Source: Bombus terrestris
Lineage: Eukaryota; Arthropoda; Insecta; Hymenoptera; Apidae
Assembly: GCF_910591885.1 (NCBI RefSeq)
Contig: NW_025963624.1
Span: forward strand, 149,312-213,311
DNA: 64,000 nucleotides
Reading direction: 5' to 3'
Part shown: in pieces, positions 14,750 to 28,400 of the stretch
Layout: every line of letters begins with the position of its first letter
Position numbering within the stretch: the stretch's first letter is position 1
Program-made: the position numbers and the translations under genes
The notes under the pieces: model-generated
Databases searched by the model: none
Seen by the model: the letters and a program-made list of their open reading frames with translations, nothing else
What the model was told of the DNA's origin: nothing

Positions 14750-17700
14750 ACACCGTTGGACATCGTTGGACACCGTGGGACAACGTGGGACAACGTGGGA
14801 CAACGTGGGAAACCATGGAACAACGTGGGACAACGTGGGACACCGTTGGACATCGTTGGACAACGTGGGACAACGTGGGACAACGTGGGACAACGTGGGA
14901 CAACGTGGGACAACGTGGGACAACGTGGGACACCGTTGGACACCGTGGGACACCGTTGGACACCGTTGGACATCGTTGGACACCGTGGGACAACGTGGGA
15001 CAACGTGGGACAACGTGGGAGAACGTGGGACAACGTGGGACAACGTGGGACAACGTGGGACAACGTGGGACAACGTGGGACAACGTGGGACATCGTGGGA
15101 CAACGTGGGACAACGTGGGACAACGTGGGACAACGTGGGACACCGTTGGACAACGTGGGACACCGTTGGACATCGTTGGACACCGTGGGACAACGTGGGA
15201 CAACGTGGGACCACGTGGGACAACGTGGGACAACGTGGGACAACGTGGGACAACGTGGGACAACGTGGGACAACGTGGGACAACGTGGGACAACGTGGGA
15301 CATCGTGGGACAACGTGGGACAACGTGGGACAACGTGGGACACCGTGGGACAACGTGGGACACCGTTGGACATCGTTGGACACCGTGGGACACCGTGGGA
15401 CAACGTGGGACAACGTGGGACAACGAGGGACAACGTGGGACAACGTGGGAAACCATGGAACAACGTGGGACAACGTGGGACACCGTTGGACATCGTTGGA
15501 CAACGTGGGACAACGTGGGACAACGTGGGACAACGTGGGACAACGTGGGACAACGTGGGACACCGTTGGACACCGTGGGACACCGTTGGACACCGTTGGA
15601 CATCGTTGGACATCGTTGGACACCGTGGGACAACGTGGGACAACGTGGGACAACGTGGGACAACGTGGGACACCGTTGGACATCGTTGGACATCGTTGGA
15701 CATCGTGGGACACCGTTGGACATCGTTGGACATCGTTGGACACCGTTGGACACCGTTGGACAACGTGGGACATCGTGGGACAACGTGGGACAACGTGGGA
15801 CAACGTGGGACAACGTGGGACACCGTTGGATACCGTGGGACACCGTTGGACACCGTTGGACACCGTTGGACATCGTTGGACATCGTTGGACATCGTGGGA
15901 CACCGTTGGACATCGTTGGACATCGTTGGACACCGTTGGACATCGTTGGACACCGTTGGACATCGTTGGACACCGTTGGACATCGTTGGACATCGTTGGA
16001 CATCGTGGGACAACGTGGGACAACGTGGGACAACGTGGGACAACGTGGGACATCGTGGGACAACGTGGGACAACGTGGGACAACGTGGGACAACGTGGGA
16101 CAACGTGGGACACCGTTGGACATCGTTGGACAACGTGGGACACCGTTGGACATCGTTGGACACCGTGGGACAACGTGGGACAACGTGGGACACCGTTGGA
16201 CACCGTTGGACATCGTTGGACACCGTGGGACAACGTGGGACAACGTGGGACAACGTGGGAAACCATGGAACAACGTGGGACAACGTGGGACACCGTTGGA
16301 CATCGTTGGACAACGTGGGACAACGTGGGACAACGTGGGACAACGTGGGACAACGTGGGACAACGTGGGACAACGTGGGACACCGTTGGACAACGTGGGA
16401 CACCGTTGGACATCGTTGGACACCGTGGGACAACGTGGGACAACGTGGGACAACGTGGGACATCGTGGGACAACGTGGGACAACGTGGGACAACGTGGGA
16501 CAACGTGGGACAACGTGGGACACCGTTGGACACCGTTGGACATCGTTGGACACCGTGGGACAACGTCGGACAACGTGGGACAACGTGGGACAACGTGGGA
16601 CAACGTGGGACAACGTGGGACAACGTGGGACAACGTGGGACAACGTGGGACAACGTGGGACAACGTGGGACAACGTGGGACAACGTGGGACAACGTGGGA
16701 CACCGTTGGACACCGTGGGACACCGTTGGACACCGTTGGACATCGTTGGACACCGTGGGACAACGTGGGACAACGTGGGACAACGTGGGACAACGTGGGA
16801 CAACGTGGGACAACGTGGGACAACGTGGGACAACGTGGGACAACGTGGGACAACGTGGGACAACGTGGGACAACGTGGGACAACGTGGGACACCGTTGGA
16901 CAACGTGGGACACCGTTGGACATCGTTGGACACCGTGGGACAACGTGGGACAACGTGGGACAACGTGGGACAACGTGGGACAACGTGGGACACCGTTGGA
17001 CATCGTTGGACATCGTTGGACATCGTTGGACATCGTGGGACACCGTTGGACATCGTTGGACATCGTTGGACACCGTTGGACATCGTTGGACATCGTTGGA
17101 CATCGTTGGACACCGTTGGACACCGTTGGACACCGTTGGACACCGTTGGACATCGTTGGACACCGTGGGACAACGTGGGACAACGTGGGACAACGTGGGA
17201 CAACGTGGGACAACGTGGGACAACGTGGGACATCGTGGGACAACGTGGGACAACGTGGGACAACGTGGGACAACGTGGGACAACGTGGGACAACGTGGGA
17301 CAACGTGGGACAACGTGGGACAACGTGGGACATCGTGGGACAACGTGGGACAACGTGGGACAACGTGGGACAACGTGGGACACCGTTGGACAACGTGGGA
17401 CACCGTTGGACATCGTTGGACACCGTGGGACAACGTGGGACAACGTGGGACCACGTGGGACAACGTGGGACAACGTGGGACAACGTGGGACAACGTGGGA
17501 CAACGTGGGACAACGTGGGACAACGTGGGACAACGTGGGACAACGTGGGACAACGTGGGACACCGTTGGACATCGTTGGACACCGTGGGACACCGTGGGA
17601 CAACGTGGGACAACGTGGGACAACGTGGGACAACGTGGGACAACGTGGGAAACCATGGAACAACGTGGGACAACGTGGGACACCGTTGGACATCGTTGGA

Positions 17701-18569
17701 CAACGTGGGACAACGTGGGACAACGTGGGACAACGTGGGACAACGTGGGACAACGTGGGACACCGTTGGACACCGTGGGACACCGTTGGACACCGTTGGA
17801 CATCGTTGGACACCGTGGGACAACGTGGGACAACGTGGGACAACGTGGGACACCGTTGGACATCGTTGGACACCGTGGGACAACGTGGGACAACGTGGGA
17901 CAACGTGGGAGAACGTGGGACAACGTGGGACAACGTGGGACAACGTGGGACAACGTGGGACAACGTGGGACAACGTGGGACATCGTGGGACAACGTGGGA
18001 CAACGTGGGACAACGTGGGACAACGTGGGACACCGTTGGACAACGTGGGACACCGTTGGACATCGTTGGACACCGTGGGACAACGTGGGACAACGTGGGA
18101 CCACGTGGGACAACGTGGGACAACGTGGGACAACGTGGGACAACGTGGGACAACGTGGGACAACGTGGGACAACGTGGGACAACGTGGGACAACGTGGGA
18201 CATCGTGGGACAACGTGGGACAACGTGGGACAACGTGGGACAACGTGGGACACCGTTGGACAACGTGGGACACCGTTGGACAACGTGGGACACCGTTGGA
18301 CATCGTTGGACACCGTGGGACAACGTGGGACAACGTGGGACCACGTGGGACAACGTGGGACAACGTGGGACAACGTGGGACAACGTGGGACAACGTGGGA
18401 CAACGTGGGACAACGTGGGACAACGTGGGACAACGTGGGACAACGTGGGACACCGTTGGACATCGTTGGACACCGTGGGACACCGTGGGACAACGTGGGA
18501 CAACGTGGGACAACGTGGGACAACGTGGGACAACGTGGGAAACCATGGAACAACGTGGGACAACGTGGG
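14750..18569 (+). repeat. 3.8-kb tandem duplication, copy 2
   Basis: It directly abuts copy 1 and repeats its series of rare units, with a few A units gained. Similarity to copy 1 stops at both outer edges: the units before 10970 and those before 14750 differ, and after 18590 the order changes. Confidence 0.88.
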
Positions 18570-20169
18570 ACACCGTTGGACATCGTTGGACAACGTGGGA
18601 CAACGTGGGACAACGTGGGACAACGTGGGACAACGTGGGACAACGTGGGACACCGTTGGACACCGTGGGACACCGTTGGACACCGTTGGACATCGTTGGA
18701 CACCGTGGGACAACGTGGGACAACGTGGGACAACGTGGGACAACGTGGGACAACGTGGGACAACGTGGGACAACGTGGGACAACGTGGGACAACGTGGGA
18801 CAACGTGGGACAACGTGGGACAACGTGGGACAACGTGGGACAACGTGGGACACCGTTGGACAACGTGGGACATCGTTGGACATCGTTGGACATCGTTGGA
18901 CACCGTTGGACACCGTTGGACACCGTTGGACATCGTTGGACACCGTGGGACAACGTGGGACAACGTGGGACAACGTGGGACAACGTGGGACAACGTGGGA
19001 CATCGTGGGACAACGTGGGACAACGTGGGACAACGTGGGACAACGTGGGACAACGTGGGACACCGTTGGACACCGTGGGACACCGTTGGACACCGTTGGA
19101 CATCGTTGGACACCGTGGGACAACGTGGGACAACGTGGGACAACGTGGGACACCGTTGGACATCGTTGGACACCGTGGGACAACGTGGGACAACGTGGGA
19201 CAACGTGGGAGAACGTGGGACAACGTGGGACAACGTGGGACAACGTGGGACAACGTGGGACAACGTGGGACAACGTGGGACATCGTGGGACAACGTGGGA
19301 CAACGTGGGACAACGTGGGACAACGTGGGACACCGTTGGACAACGTGGGACACCGTTGGACATCGTTGGACACCGTGGGACAACGTGGGACAACGTGGGA
19401 CCACGTGGGACAACGTGGGACAACGTGGGACAACGTGGGACAACGTGGGACAACGTGGGACAACGTGGGACAACGTGGGACATCGTGGGACAAGGTGGGA
19501 CAACGTGGGACAACGTGGGACAACGTGGGACAACGTGGGACACCGTTGGACATCGTTGGACACCGTGGGACACCGTGGGACAACGTGGGACAACGTGGGA
19601 CAACGTGGGACAACGTGGGACAACGTGGGAAACCATGGAACAACGTGGGACAACGTGGGACACCGTTGGACATCGTTGGACAACGTGGGACAACGTGGGA
19701 CAACGTGGGACAACGTGGGACAACGTGGGACAACGTGGGACACCGTTGGACACCGTGGGACACCGTTGGACACCGTTGGACATCGTTGGACACCGTGGGA
19801 CAACGTGGGACAACGTGGGACAACGTGGGACAACGTGGGACAACGTGGGACAACGTGGGACAACGTGGGACAACGTGGGACAACGTGGGACAACGTGGGA
19901 CAACGTGGGACAACGTGGGACACCGTTGGACAACGTGGGACACCGTTGGACATCGTTGGACACCGTGGGACAACGTGGGACAACGTGGGACAACGTGGGA
20001 CAACGTGGGACAACGTGGGACACCGTTGGACATCGTTGGACATCGTTGGACATCGTGGGACACCGTTGGACATCGTTGGACATCGTTGGACACCGTTGGA
20101 CACCGTTGGACAACGTGGGACATCGTGGGACAACGTGGGACAACGTGGGACAACGTGGGACAACGTGGG

Positions 20170-20459
20170 ACACCGTTGGACACCGTGGGACACCGTTGGA
20201 CACCGTTGGACACCGTTGGACATCGTTGGACATCGTTGGACATCGTGGGACACCGTTGGACATCGTTGGACATCGTTGGACACCGTTGGACATCGTTGGA
20301 CACCGTTGGACATCGTTGGACATCGTTGGACATCGTGGGACACCGTTGGACATCGTTGGACATCGTTGGACACCGTTGGACATCGTTGGACATCGTTGGA
20401 CATCGTTGGACACCGTTGGACACCGTTGGACACCGTTGGACATCGTTGGACATCGTGGG
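20170..20459 (+). repeat. C/T-rich (GTTGG) block
   Basis: Almost all of this run is C and T units, ending in GTTGG not GTGGG, with isolated t units. GGG triplets are therefore sparse and the G3-N7 pattern is broken. Comparable blocks lie near 12060-12229, 15830-16010, 23750-24010, 38280-38570, 39560-39840, 50.99-51.28, 53.09-53.37 and 58.45-58.73 kb. Confidence 0.8.
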
Positions 20460-22609
20460 ACAACGTGGGACAACGTGGGACAACGTGGGACAACGTGGGA
20501 CAACGTGGGACAACGTGGGACAACGTGGGACAACGTGGGACAACGTGGGACACCGTTGGACATCGCTGGACACCGTTGGACATCGTTGGACACCGTGGGA
20601 CAACGTGGGACAACGTGGGACAACGTGGGACACCGTTGGACACCGTTGGACACCCTTGGACACCGTTGGACATCGTTGGACACCGTGGGACAACGTGGGA
20701 CAACGTGGGACAACGTGGGACATCGTGGGACAACGTGGGACAACGTGGGACAACGTGGGACAACGTTGGACATCGTTGGACACCGTTGGACACCGTGGGA
20801 CAACGTGGGACAACGTGGGACAACGTGGGACAACGTGGGACAACGTGGGACAACGTGGGACAACGTGGGACAACGTGGGACAACGTGGGACAACGTGGGA
20901 CAACGCGGGACAACGTGGGACAACGTGGGACAACGTGGGACAACGTGGGACATCGTGGGACAACGTGGGACAACGTGGGACAACGTGGGACAACGTGGGA
21001 CACCATTGGACATCGTTGGACACCGTGGGACAACGTGGGACAACGTGGGACAACGTGGGACACCGTTGGACACCGTTGGACACCGTTGGACACCGTTGGA
21101 CATCGTTGGACACCGTGGGACAACGTGGGACAACGTGGGAAACCATGGAACAACGTGGGACAACGTGGGACACCGTTGGACATCGTTGTACAACGTGGGA
21201 CAACGTGGGACAACGTGGGACAACGTGGGACAACGTGGGACAACGTGGGACAACGTGGGACAACGTGGGACAACGTGGGACATCGTGGGACAACGTGGGA
21301 CAACGTGGGACAACGTGGGACAACGTGGGACACCGTTGGACAACGTGGGACACCGTTGGACATCGTTGGACACCGTGGGACAACGTGGGACAACGTGGGA
21401 CCACGTGGGACAACGTGGGACAACGTGGGACAAAGTTGGACACCGTGGGACACCGTTGGACACCGTTGGACATCGTTGGACACCGTGGGACAACGTGGGA
21501 CAACGTGGGACAACGTGGGACAACGTGGGACAACGTGGGACAACGTGGGACAACGTGGGACAACGTGGGACAACGTGGGACAACGTGGGACAACGTGGGA
21601 CATCGTGGGACAACGTGGGACAACGTGGGACAACGTGGGACAACGTGGGACATCGTTGGACACCGTTGGACATCGTTGGACACCGTGGGACAACGTGGGA
21701 CAACGTGGGACAACGTGGGACAACGTGGGACAACGTGGGACACCGTTGGACATCGCTGGACACCGTTGGACATCGTTGGACACCGTGGGACAACGTGGGA
21801 CAACGTGGGACAACGTGGGACAACGTGGGACAACGTGGGACAACGTGGGACAACGTGGGACAACGTGGGACAACGTGGGACAACGTGGGACAACGTGGGA
21901 CAACGTGGGACATCGTGGGACAACGTGGGACAACGTGGGACAACGTGGGACAACGTGGGACAACGTGGGACAACGTGGGACAACGTGGGACAACGTGGGA
22001 CAACGTGGGACAACGTGGGACAACGTGGGACAACGTGGGACAACGTGGGACAACGTGGGACAACGTGGGACACCGTTGGACAACGTGGGACACCGTTGGA
22101 CATCGTTGGACACCGTGGGACAACGTGGGACAACGTGGGACCACGTGGGACAACGTGGGACAACGTGGGACAACGTGGGACAACGTGGGACAACGTGGGA
22201 CAACGTGGGACAACGTGGGACATCGTGGGACAACGTGGGACAACGTGGGACAACGTGGGACAACGTGGGACAACGTGGGACACCGTTGGACATCGTTGGA
22301 CACCGTGGGACACCGTGGGACAACGTGGGACAACGTGGGACAACGTGGGACAACGTGGGACAACGTGGGAAACCATGGAACAACGTGGGACAACGTGGGA
22401 CACCGTTGGACATCGTTGGACAACGTGGGACAACGTGGGACAACGTGGGACAACGTGGGACAACGTGGGACAACGTGGGACACCGTTGGACACCGTGGGA
22501 CACCGTTGGACACCGTTGGACATCGTTGGACACCGTGGGACAACGTGGGACAACGTGGGACAACGTGGGACAACGTGGGACAACGTGGGACAACGTGGGA
22601 CAACGTGGG

Positions 22610-25400
22610 ACAACGTGGGACAACGTGGGACACCGTTGGACAACGTGGGACACCGTTGGACATCGTTGGACATCGTTGGACATCGTGGGACACCGTGGGA
22701 CACCGTTGGACACCGTTGGACACCGTTGGACATCGTTGGACATCGTGGGACACCGTTGGACACCGTTGGACACCGTTGGACATCGTTGGACACCGTTGGA
22801 CACCGTTGGACACCGTTGGACATCGTTGGACACCGTGGGACAACGTGGGACAACGTGGGACAACGTGGGACATCGTGGGACAACGTGGGACATCGTGGGA
22901 CAACGTGGGACAACGTGGGACATCGTGGGACAACGTGGGACAACGTGGGACAACGTGGGACAACGTTGGACATCGTTGGACACCGTTGGACACCGTGGGA
23001 CAACGTGGGACAACGTGGGACAACGTGGGACAACGTGGGACACCGTTGGACACCGTGGGACAACGTGGGACAACGTGGGACAACGTGGGACAACGTGGGA
23101 CAACGTGGGACAACGTGGGACAACGTGGGACAACGTGGGACAACGTGGGACAACGTGGGACAACGTGGGACAACGTGGGACACCGTTGGACATCGTTGGA
23201 CACCGTGGGACAACGTGGGACAACGTGGGACAACGTGGGACATCGTGGGACATCGTTGGACATCGCTGGACACCGTTGGACATCGTTGGACATCGTTGGA
23301 CATCGTTGGACACCGTTGGACACCGTTGGACACCGTTGGACATCGTTGGACACCGTGGGACAACGTGGGACAACGTGGGACAACGTGGGACAACGTGGGA
23401 CAACGTGGGACAACGTGGGACATCGTGGGACATCGTTGGACACCGTGGGACAACGTGGGACAACGTGGGACAACGTGGGACACCGTTGGACACCGTGGGA
23501 CACCGTTGGACACCGTTGGACATCGTTGGACACCGTGGGACAACGTGGGACAACGTGGGACAACGTGGGACAACGTGGGACACCGTTGGACATCGTTGGA
23601 CATCGTTGGACATCGTGGGACACCGTTGGACATCGTTGGACATCGTTGGACACCGTTGGACGCCGTTGGACAACGTGGGACATCGTGGGACAACGTGGGA
23701 CAACGTGGGACAACGTGGGACAACGTGGGACACCGTTGGACACCGTGGGACACCGTGGGACACCGTTGGACACCGTTGGACATCGTTGGACATCGTTGGA
23801 CATCGTGGGACACCGTTGGACATCGTTGGACATCGTTGGACACCGTTGGACATCGTTGGACACCGTTGGACATCGTTGGACATCGTTGGACATCGTGGGA
23901 CACCGTTGGACATCGTTGGACATCGTTGGACACCGTTGGACATCGTTGGACATCGTTGGACATCGTTGGACACCGTTGGACACCGTTGGACACCGTTGGA
24001 CATCGTTGGACACCGTGGGACAACGTGGGACAACGTGGGACAACGTGGGTCAACGTGGGACAACGTGGGACAACGTGGGACATCGTGGGACAACGTGGGA
24101 CAACGTGGGACAACGTGGGACAACGTGGGACAACGTGGGTCAACGTGGGACAACGTGGGACAACGTGGGACACCGTTGGACATCGCTGGACACCGTTGGA
24201 CATCGTTGGACACCGTGGGACAACGTGGGACAACGTGGGACAACGTGGGACACCGTTGGACACCGTTGGACACCGTTGGACACCGTTGGACATCGTTGGA
24301 CACCGTGGGACAACGTGGGACAACGTGGGACAACGTGGGACATCGTGGGACAACGTGGGACAACGTGGGACAACGTTGGACATCGTTGGACACCGTTGGA
24401 CACCGTGGGACAACGTGGGACAACGTGGGACAACGTGGGACAACGTGGGACAACGTGGGACAACGTGGGACAACGTGGGACAACGTGGGACACCGTGGGA
24501 CAACGTGGGACAACGTGGGACATCGTGGGACAACGTGGGACAACGTGGGACAACGTGGGACAACGTGGGACAACGTGGGACACCGTTGGACATCGTTGGA
24601 CACCGTGGGACAACGTGGGACAACGTGGGACAACGTGGGACACCGTTGGACACCGTTGGACACCGTTGGACACCGTTGGACATCGTTGGACACCGTGGGA
24701 CAACGTGGGACAACGTGGGACAACGTGGGAAACCATGGAACAACGTGGGACAACGTGGGACACCGTTGGACATCGTTGGACAACGTGGGACAACGTGGGA
24801 CAACGTGGGACAACGTGGGACAACGTGGGACAACGTGGGACAACGTGGGACACCGTTGGACACCGCGGGACTCCGTTGGACACCGTTGGACATCGTTGGA
24901 CACCGTGGGACAACGTGGGACAACGTGGGACAACGTGGGACAACGTGGGACAACGTGGGACAACGTGGGACAACGTGGGACAACGTGGGACAACGTGGGA
25001 CAACGTGGGACAACGTGGGACATCGTGGGACAACGTGGGACAACGTGGGACAACGTGGGACAACGTGGGACACCGTTGGACAACGTGGGACACCGTTGGA
25101 CATCGTTGGACACCGTGGGACAACGTGGGACAACGTGGGACCACGTGGGACAACGTGGGACAACGTGGGACAACGTGGGACAACGTGGGACAACGTGGGA
25201 CAACGTGGGACAACGTGGGACAACGTGGGACAACGTGGGACAACGTGGGACACCGTTGGACATCGTTGGACAACGTGGGACAACGTGGGACAACGTGGGA
25301 CAAAGTGGGACAACGTGGGACAACGTGGGACAACGTGGGACAACGTGGGACAACGTGGGACACCGTTGGACAACGTGGGACACCGTTGGACATCGTTGGA
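22610..25400 (+). repeat. Block related to 49.9-52.5 kb
   Basis: Shared landmarks in the same order are the t-A-t-A-A-t word (22870/50159), the rare ACGCCGTTGG unit (23660/50919), ACATCGCTGG (24180/51449), M (24730/51979), ACCACGTGGG (25140/52189) and ACAAAGTGGG (25300/52349). The offset drifts from about 27.29 to 27.05 kb, so indels of whole units have accumulated. Confidence 0.75.
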
Positions 25401-28400
25401 CACCGTGGGACAACGTGGGACAACGTGGGACAACGTGGGACAACGTGGGACAACGTGGGAAACCGTTGGACATCGTTGGACATCGTTGGACATCGTTGGA
25501 CATCGTGGGACACCGTTGGACATCGTTGGACATCGTTGGACAACGTGGGACAACGTGGGACAACGTGGGACACCGTTGGACATCGTTGGACACCGTGGGA
25601 CAACGTGGGACAACGTGGGACAACGTGGGACAACGTGGGACACCGTTGGACAACGTGGGACACCGTTGGACATCGTTGGACACCGTGGGACAACGTGGGA
25701 CAACGTGGGACCACGTGGGACAACGTGGGACAACGTGGGACAACGTGGGACAACGTGGGACAACGTGGGACAACGTGGGACAACGTGGGACAACGTGGGA
25801 CATCGTGGGACAACGTGGGACAACGTGGGACAACGTGGGACAACGTGGGACACCGTTGGACAACGTGGGACACCGTTGGACACCGTTGGACACCGTGGGA
25901 CAACGTGGGACAACGTGGGACCACGTGGGACAACGTGGGACAACGTGGGACAACGTGGGACAACGTGGGACAACGTGGGACAACGTGGGACAACGTGGGA
26001 CAACGTGGGACAACGTGGGACAACGTGGGACACCGTTGGACATCGTTGGACACCGTGGGACACCGTGGGACAACGTGGGACAACGTGGGACAACGTGGGA
26101 CAACGTGGGAAACCATGGAACAACGTGGGACAACGTGGGACACCGTTGGACATCGTTGGACAACGTGGGACAACGTGGGACAACGTGGGACAACGTGGGA
26201 CAACGTGGGACAACGTGGGACAACGTGGGACACCGTTGGACATCGTTGGACACCGTGGGACACCGTGGGACAACGTGGGACAACGTGGGACAACGTGGGA
26301 CAACGTGGGAAACCATGGAACAACGTGGGACAACGTGGGACACCGTTGGACATCGTTGGACAACGTGGGACAACGTGGGACAACGTGGGACAACGTGGGA
26401 CAACGTGGGACAACGTGGGACACCGTTGGACACCGTGGGACACCGTTGGACACCGTTGGACATCGTTGGACACCGTGGGACAACGTGGGACAACGTGGGA
26501 CAACGTGGGACAACGTGGGACAACGTGGGACAACGTGGGACAACGTGGGACAACGTGGGACAACGTGGGACAACGTGGGACAACGTGGGACACCGTTGGA
26601 CAACGTGGGACACCGTTGGACAACGTGGGACACCGTTGGACATCGTTGGACACCGTGGGACAACGTGGGACAACGTGGGACAACGTGGGACAACGTGGGA
26701 CAACGTGGGACACCGTTGGACATCGTTGGACATCGTTGGACATCGTTGGACATCGTGGGACACCGTTGGACATCGTTGGACATCGTTGGACACCGTTGGA
26801 CATCGTTGGACATCGTTGGACATCGTTGGACACCGTTGGACACCGTTGGACACCGTTGGACATCGTTGGACACCGTGGGACAACGTGGGACAACGTGGGA
26901 CAACGTGGGACAACGTGGGACAACGTGGGACAACGTGGGACATCGTGGGACAACGTGGGACAACGTGGGACAACGTGGGACAACGTGGGACAACGTGGGA
27001 CACCGTTGGACACCGTGGGACACCGTTGGACACCGTTGGACATCGTTGGACACCGTGGGACAACGTGGGACAACGTGGGACAACGTGGGACACCGTTGGA
27101 CATCGTTGGACACCGTGGGACAACGTGGGACAACGTGGGACAACGTGGGAGAACGTGGGACAACGTGGGACAACGTGGGACAACGTGGGACAACGTGGGA
27201 CAACGTGGGACAACGTGGGACATCGTGGGACAACGTGGGACAACGTGGGACAACGTGGGACAACGTGGGACACCGTTGGACAACGTGGGACACCGTTGGA
27301 CATCGTTGGACACCGTGGGACAACGTGGGACAACGTGGGACCACGTGGGACAACGTGGGACATCGTGGGACAACGTGGGACAACGTGGGACAACGTGGGA
27401 CAACGTGGGACAACGTGGGACACCGTTGGACATCGTTGGACACCGTGGGACACCGTGGGACAACGTGGGACAACGTGGGACAACGTGGGACAACGTGGGA
27501 CAACGTGGGAAACCATGGAACAACGTGGGACAACGTGGGACACCGTTGGACATCGTTGGACAACGTGGGACAACGTGGGACAACGTGGGACAACGTGGGA
27601 CAACGTGGGACAACGTGGGACACCGTTGGACACCGTGGGACACCGTTGGACACCGTTCGACATCGTTGGACACCGTGGGACAACGTGGGACAACGTGGGA
27701 CAACGTGGGACAACGTGGGACAACGTGGGACAACGTGGGACAACGTGGGACAACGTGGGACAACGTGGGACAACGTGGGACAACGTGGGACAACGTGGGA
27801 CACCGTTGGACAACGTGGGACACCGTTGGACATCGTTGGACACCGTGGGACAACGTGGGACAACGTGGGACAACGTGGGACAACGTGGGACAACGTGGGA
27901 CACCGTTGGACATCGTTGGACATCGTTGGACATCGTGGGACACCGTTGGACATCGTTGGACATCGTTGGACACCGTTGGACACCGTTGGACAACGTGGGA
28001 CATCGTGGGACAACGTGGGACAACGTGGGACAACGTGGGACAACGTGGGACACCGTTGGACACCGTGGGACACCGTTGGACACCGTTGGACACCGTTGGA
28101 CATCGTTGGACATCGTTGGACATCGTGGGACACCGTTGGACATCGTTGGACATCGTTGGACACCGTGGGACAACGTGGGACAACGTGGGACAACGTGGGA
28201 CAACGTGGGACAACGTGGGACAACGTGGGACAACGTGGGACAACGTGGGACAACGTGGGACAACGTGGGACAACGTGGGACACCGTTGGACACCGTTGGA
28301 CACAATTGGACACCGTTGGACATCGTTGGACACCGTGGGACAACGTGGGACAACGTGGGACAACGTGGGACAACGTGGGACAACGTGGGACATCGTGGGA

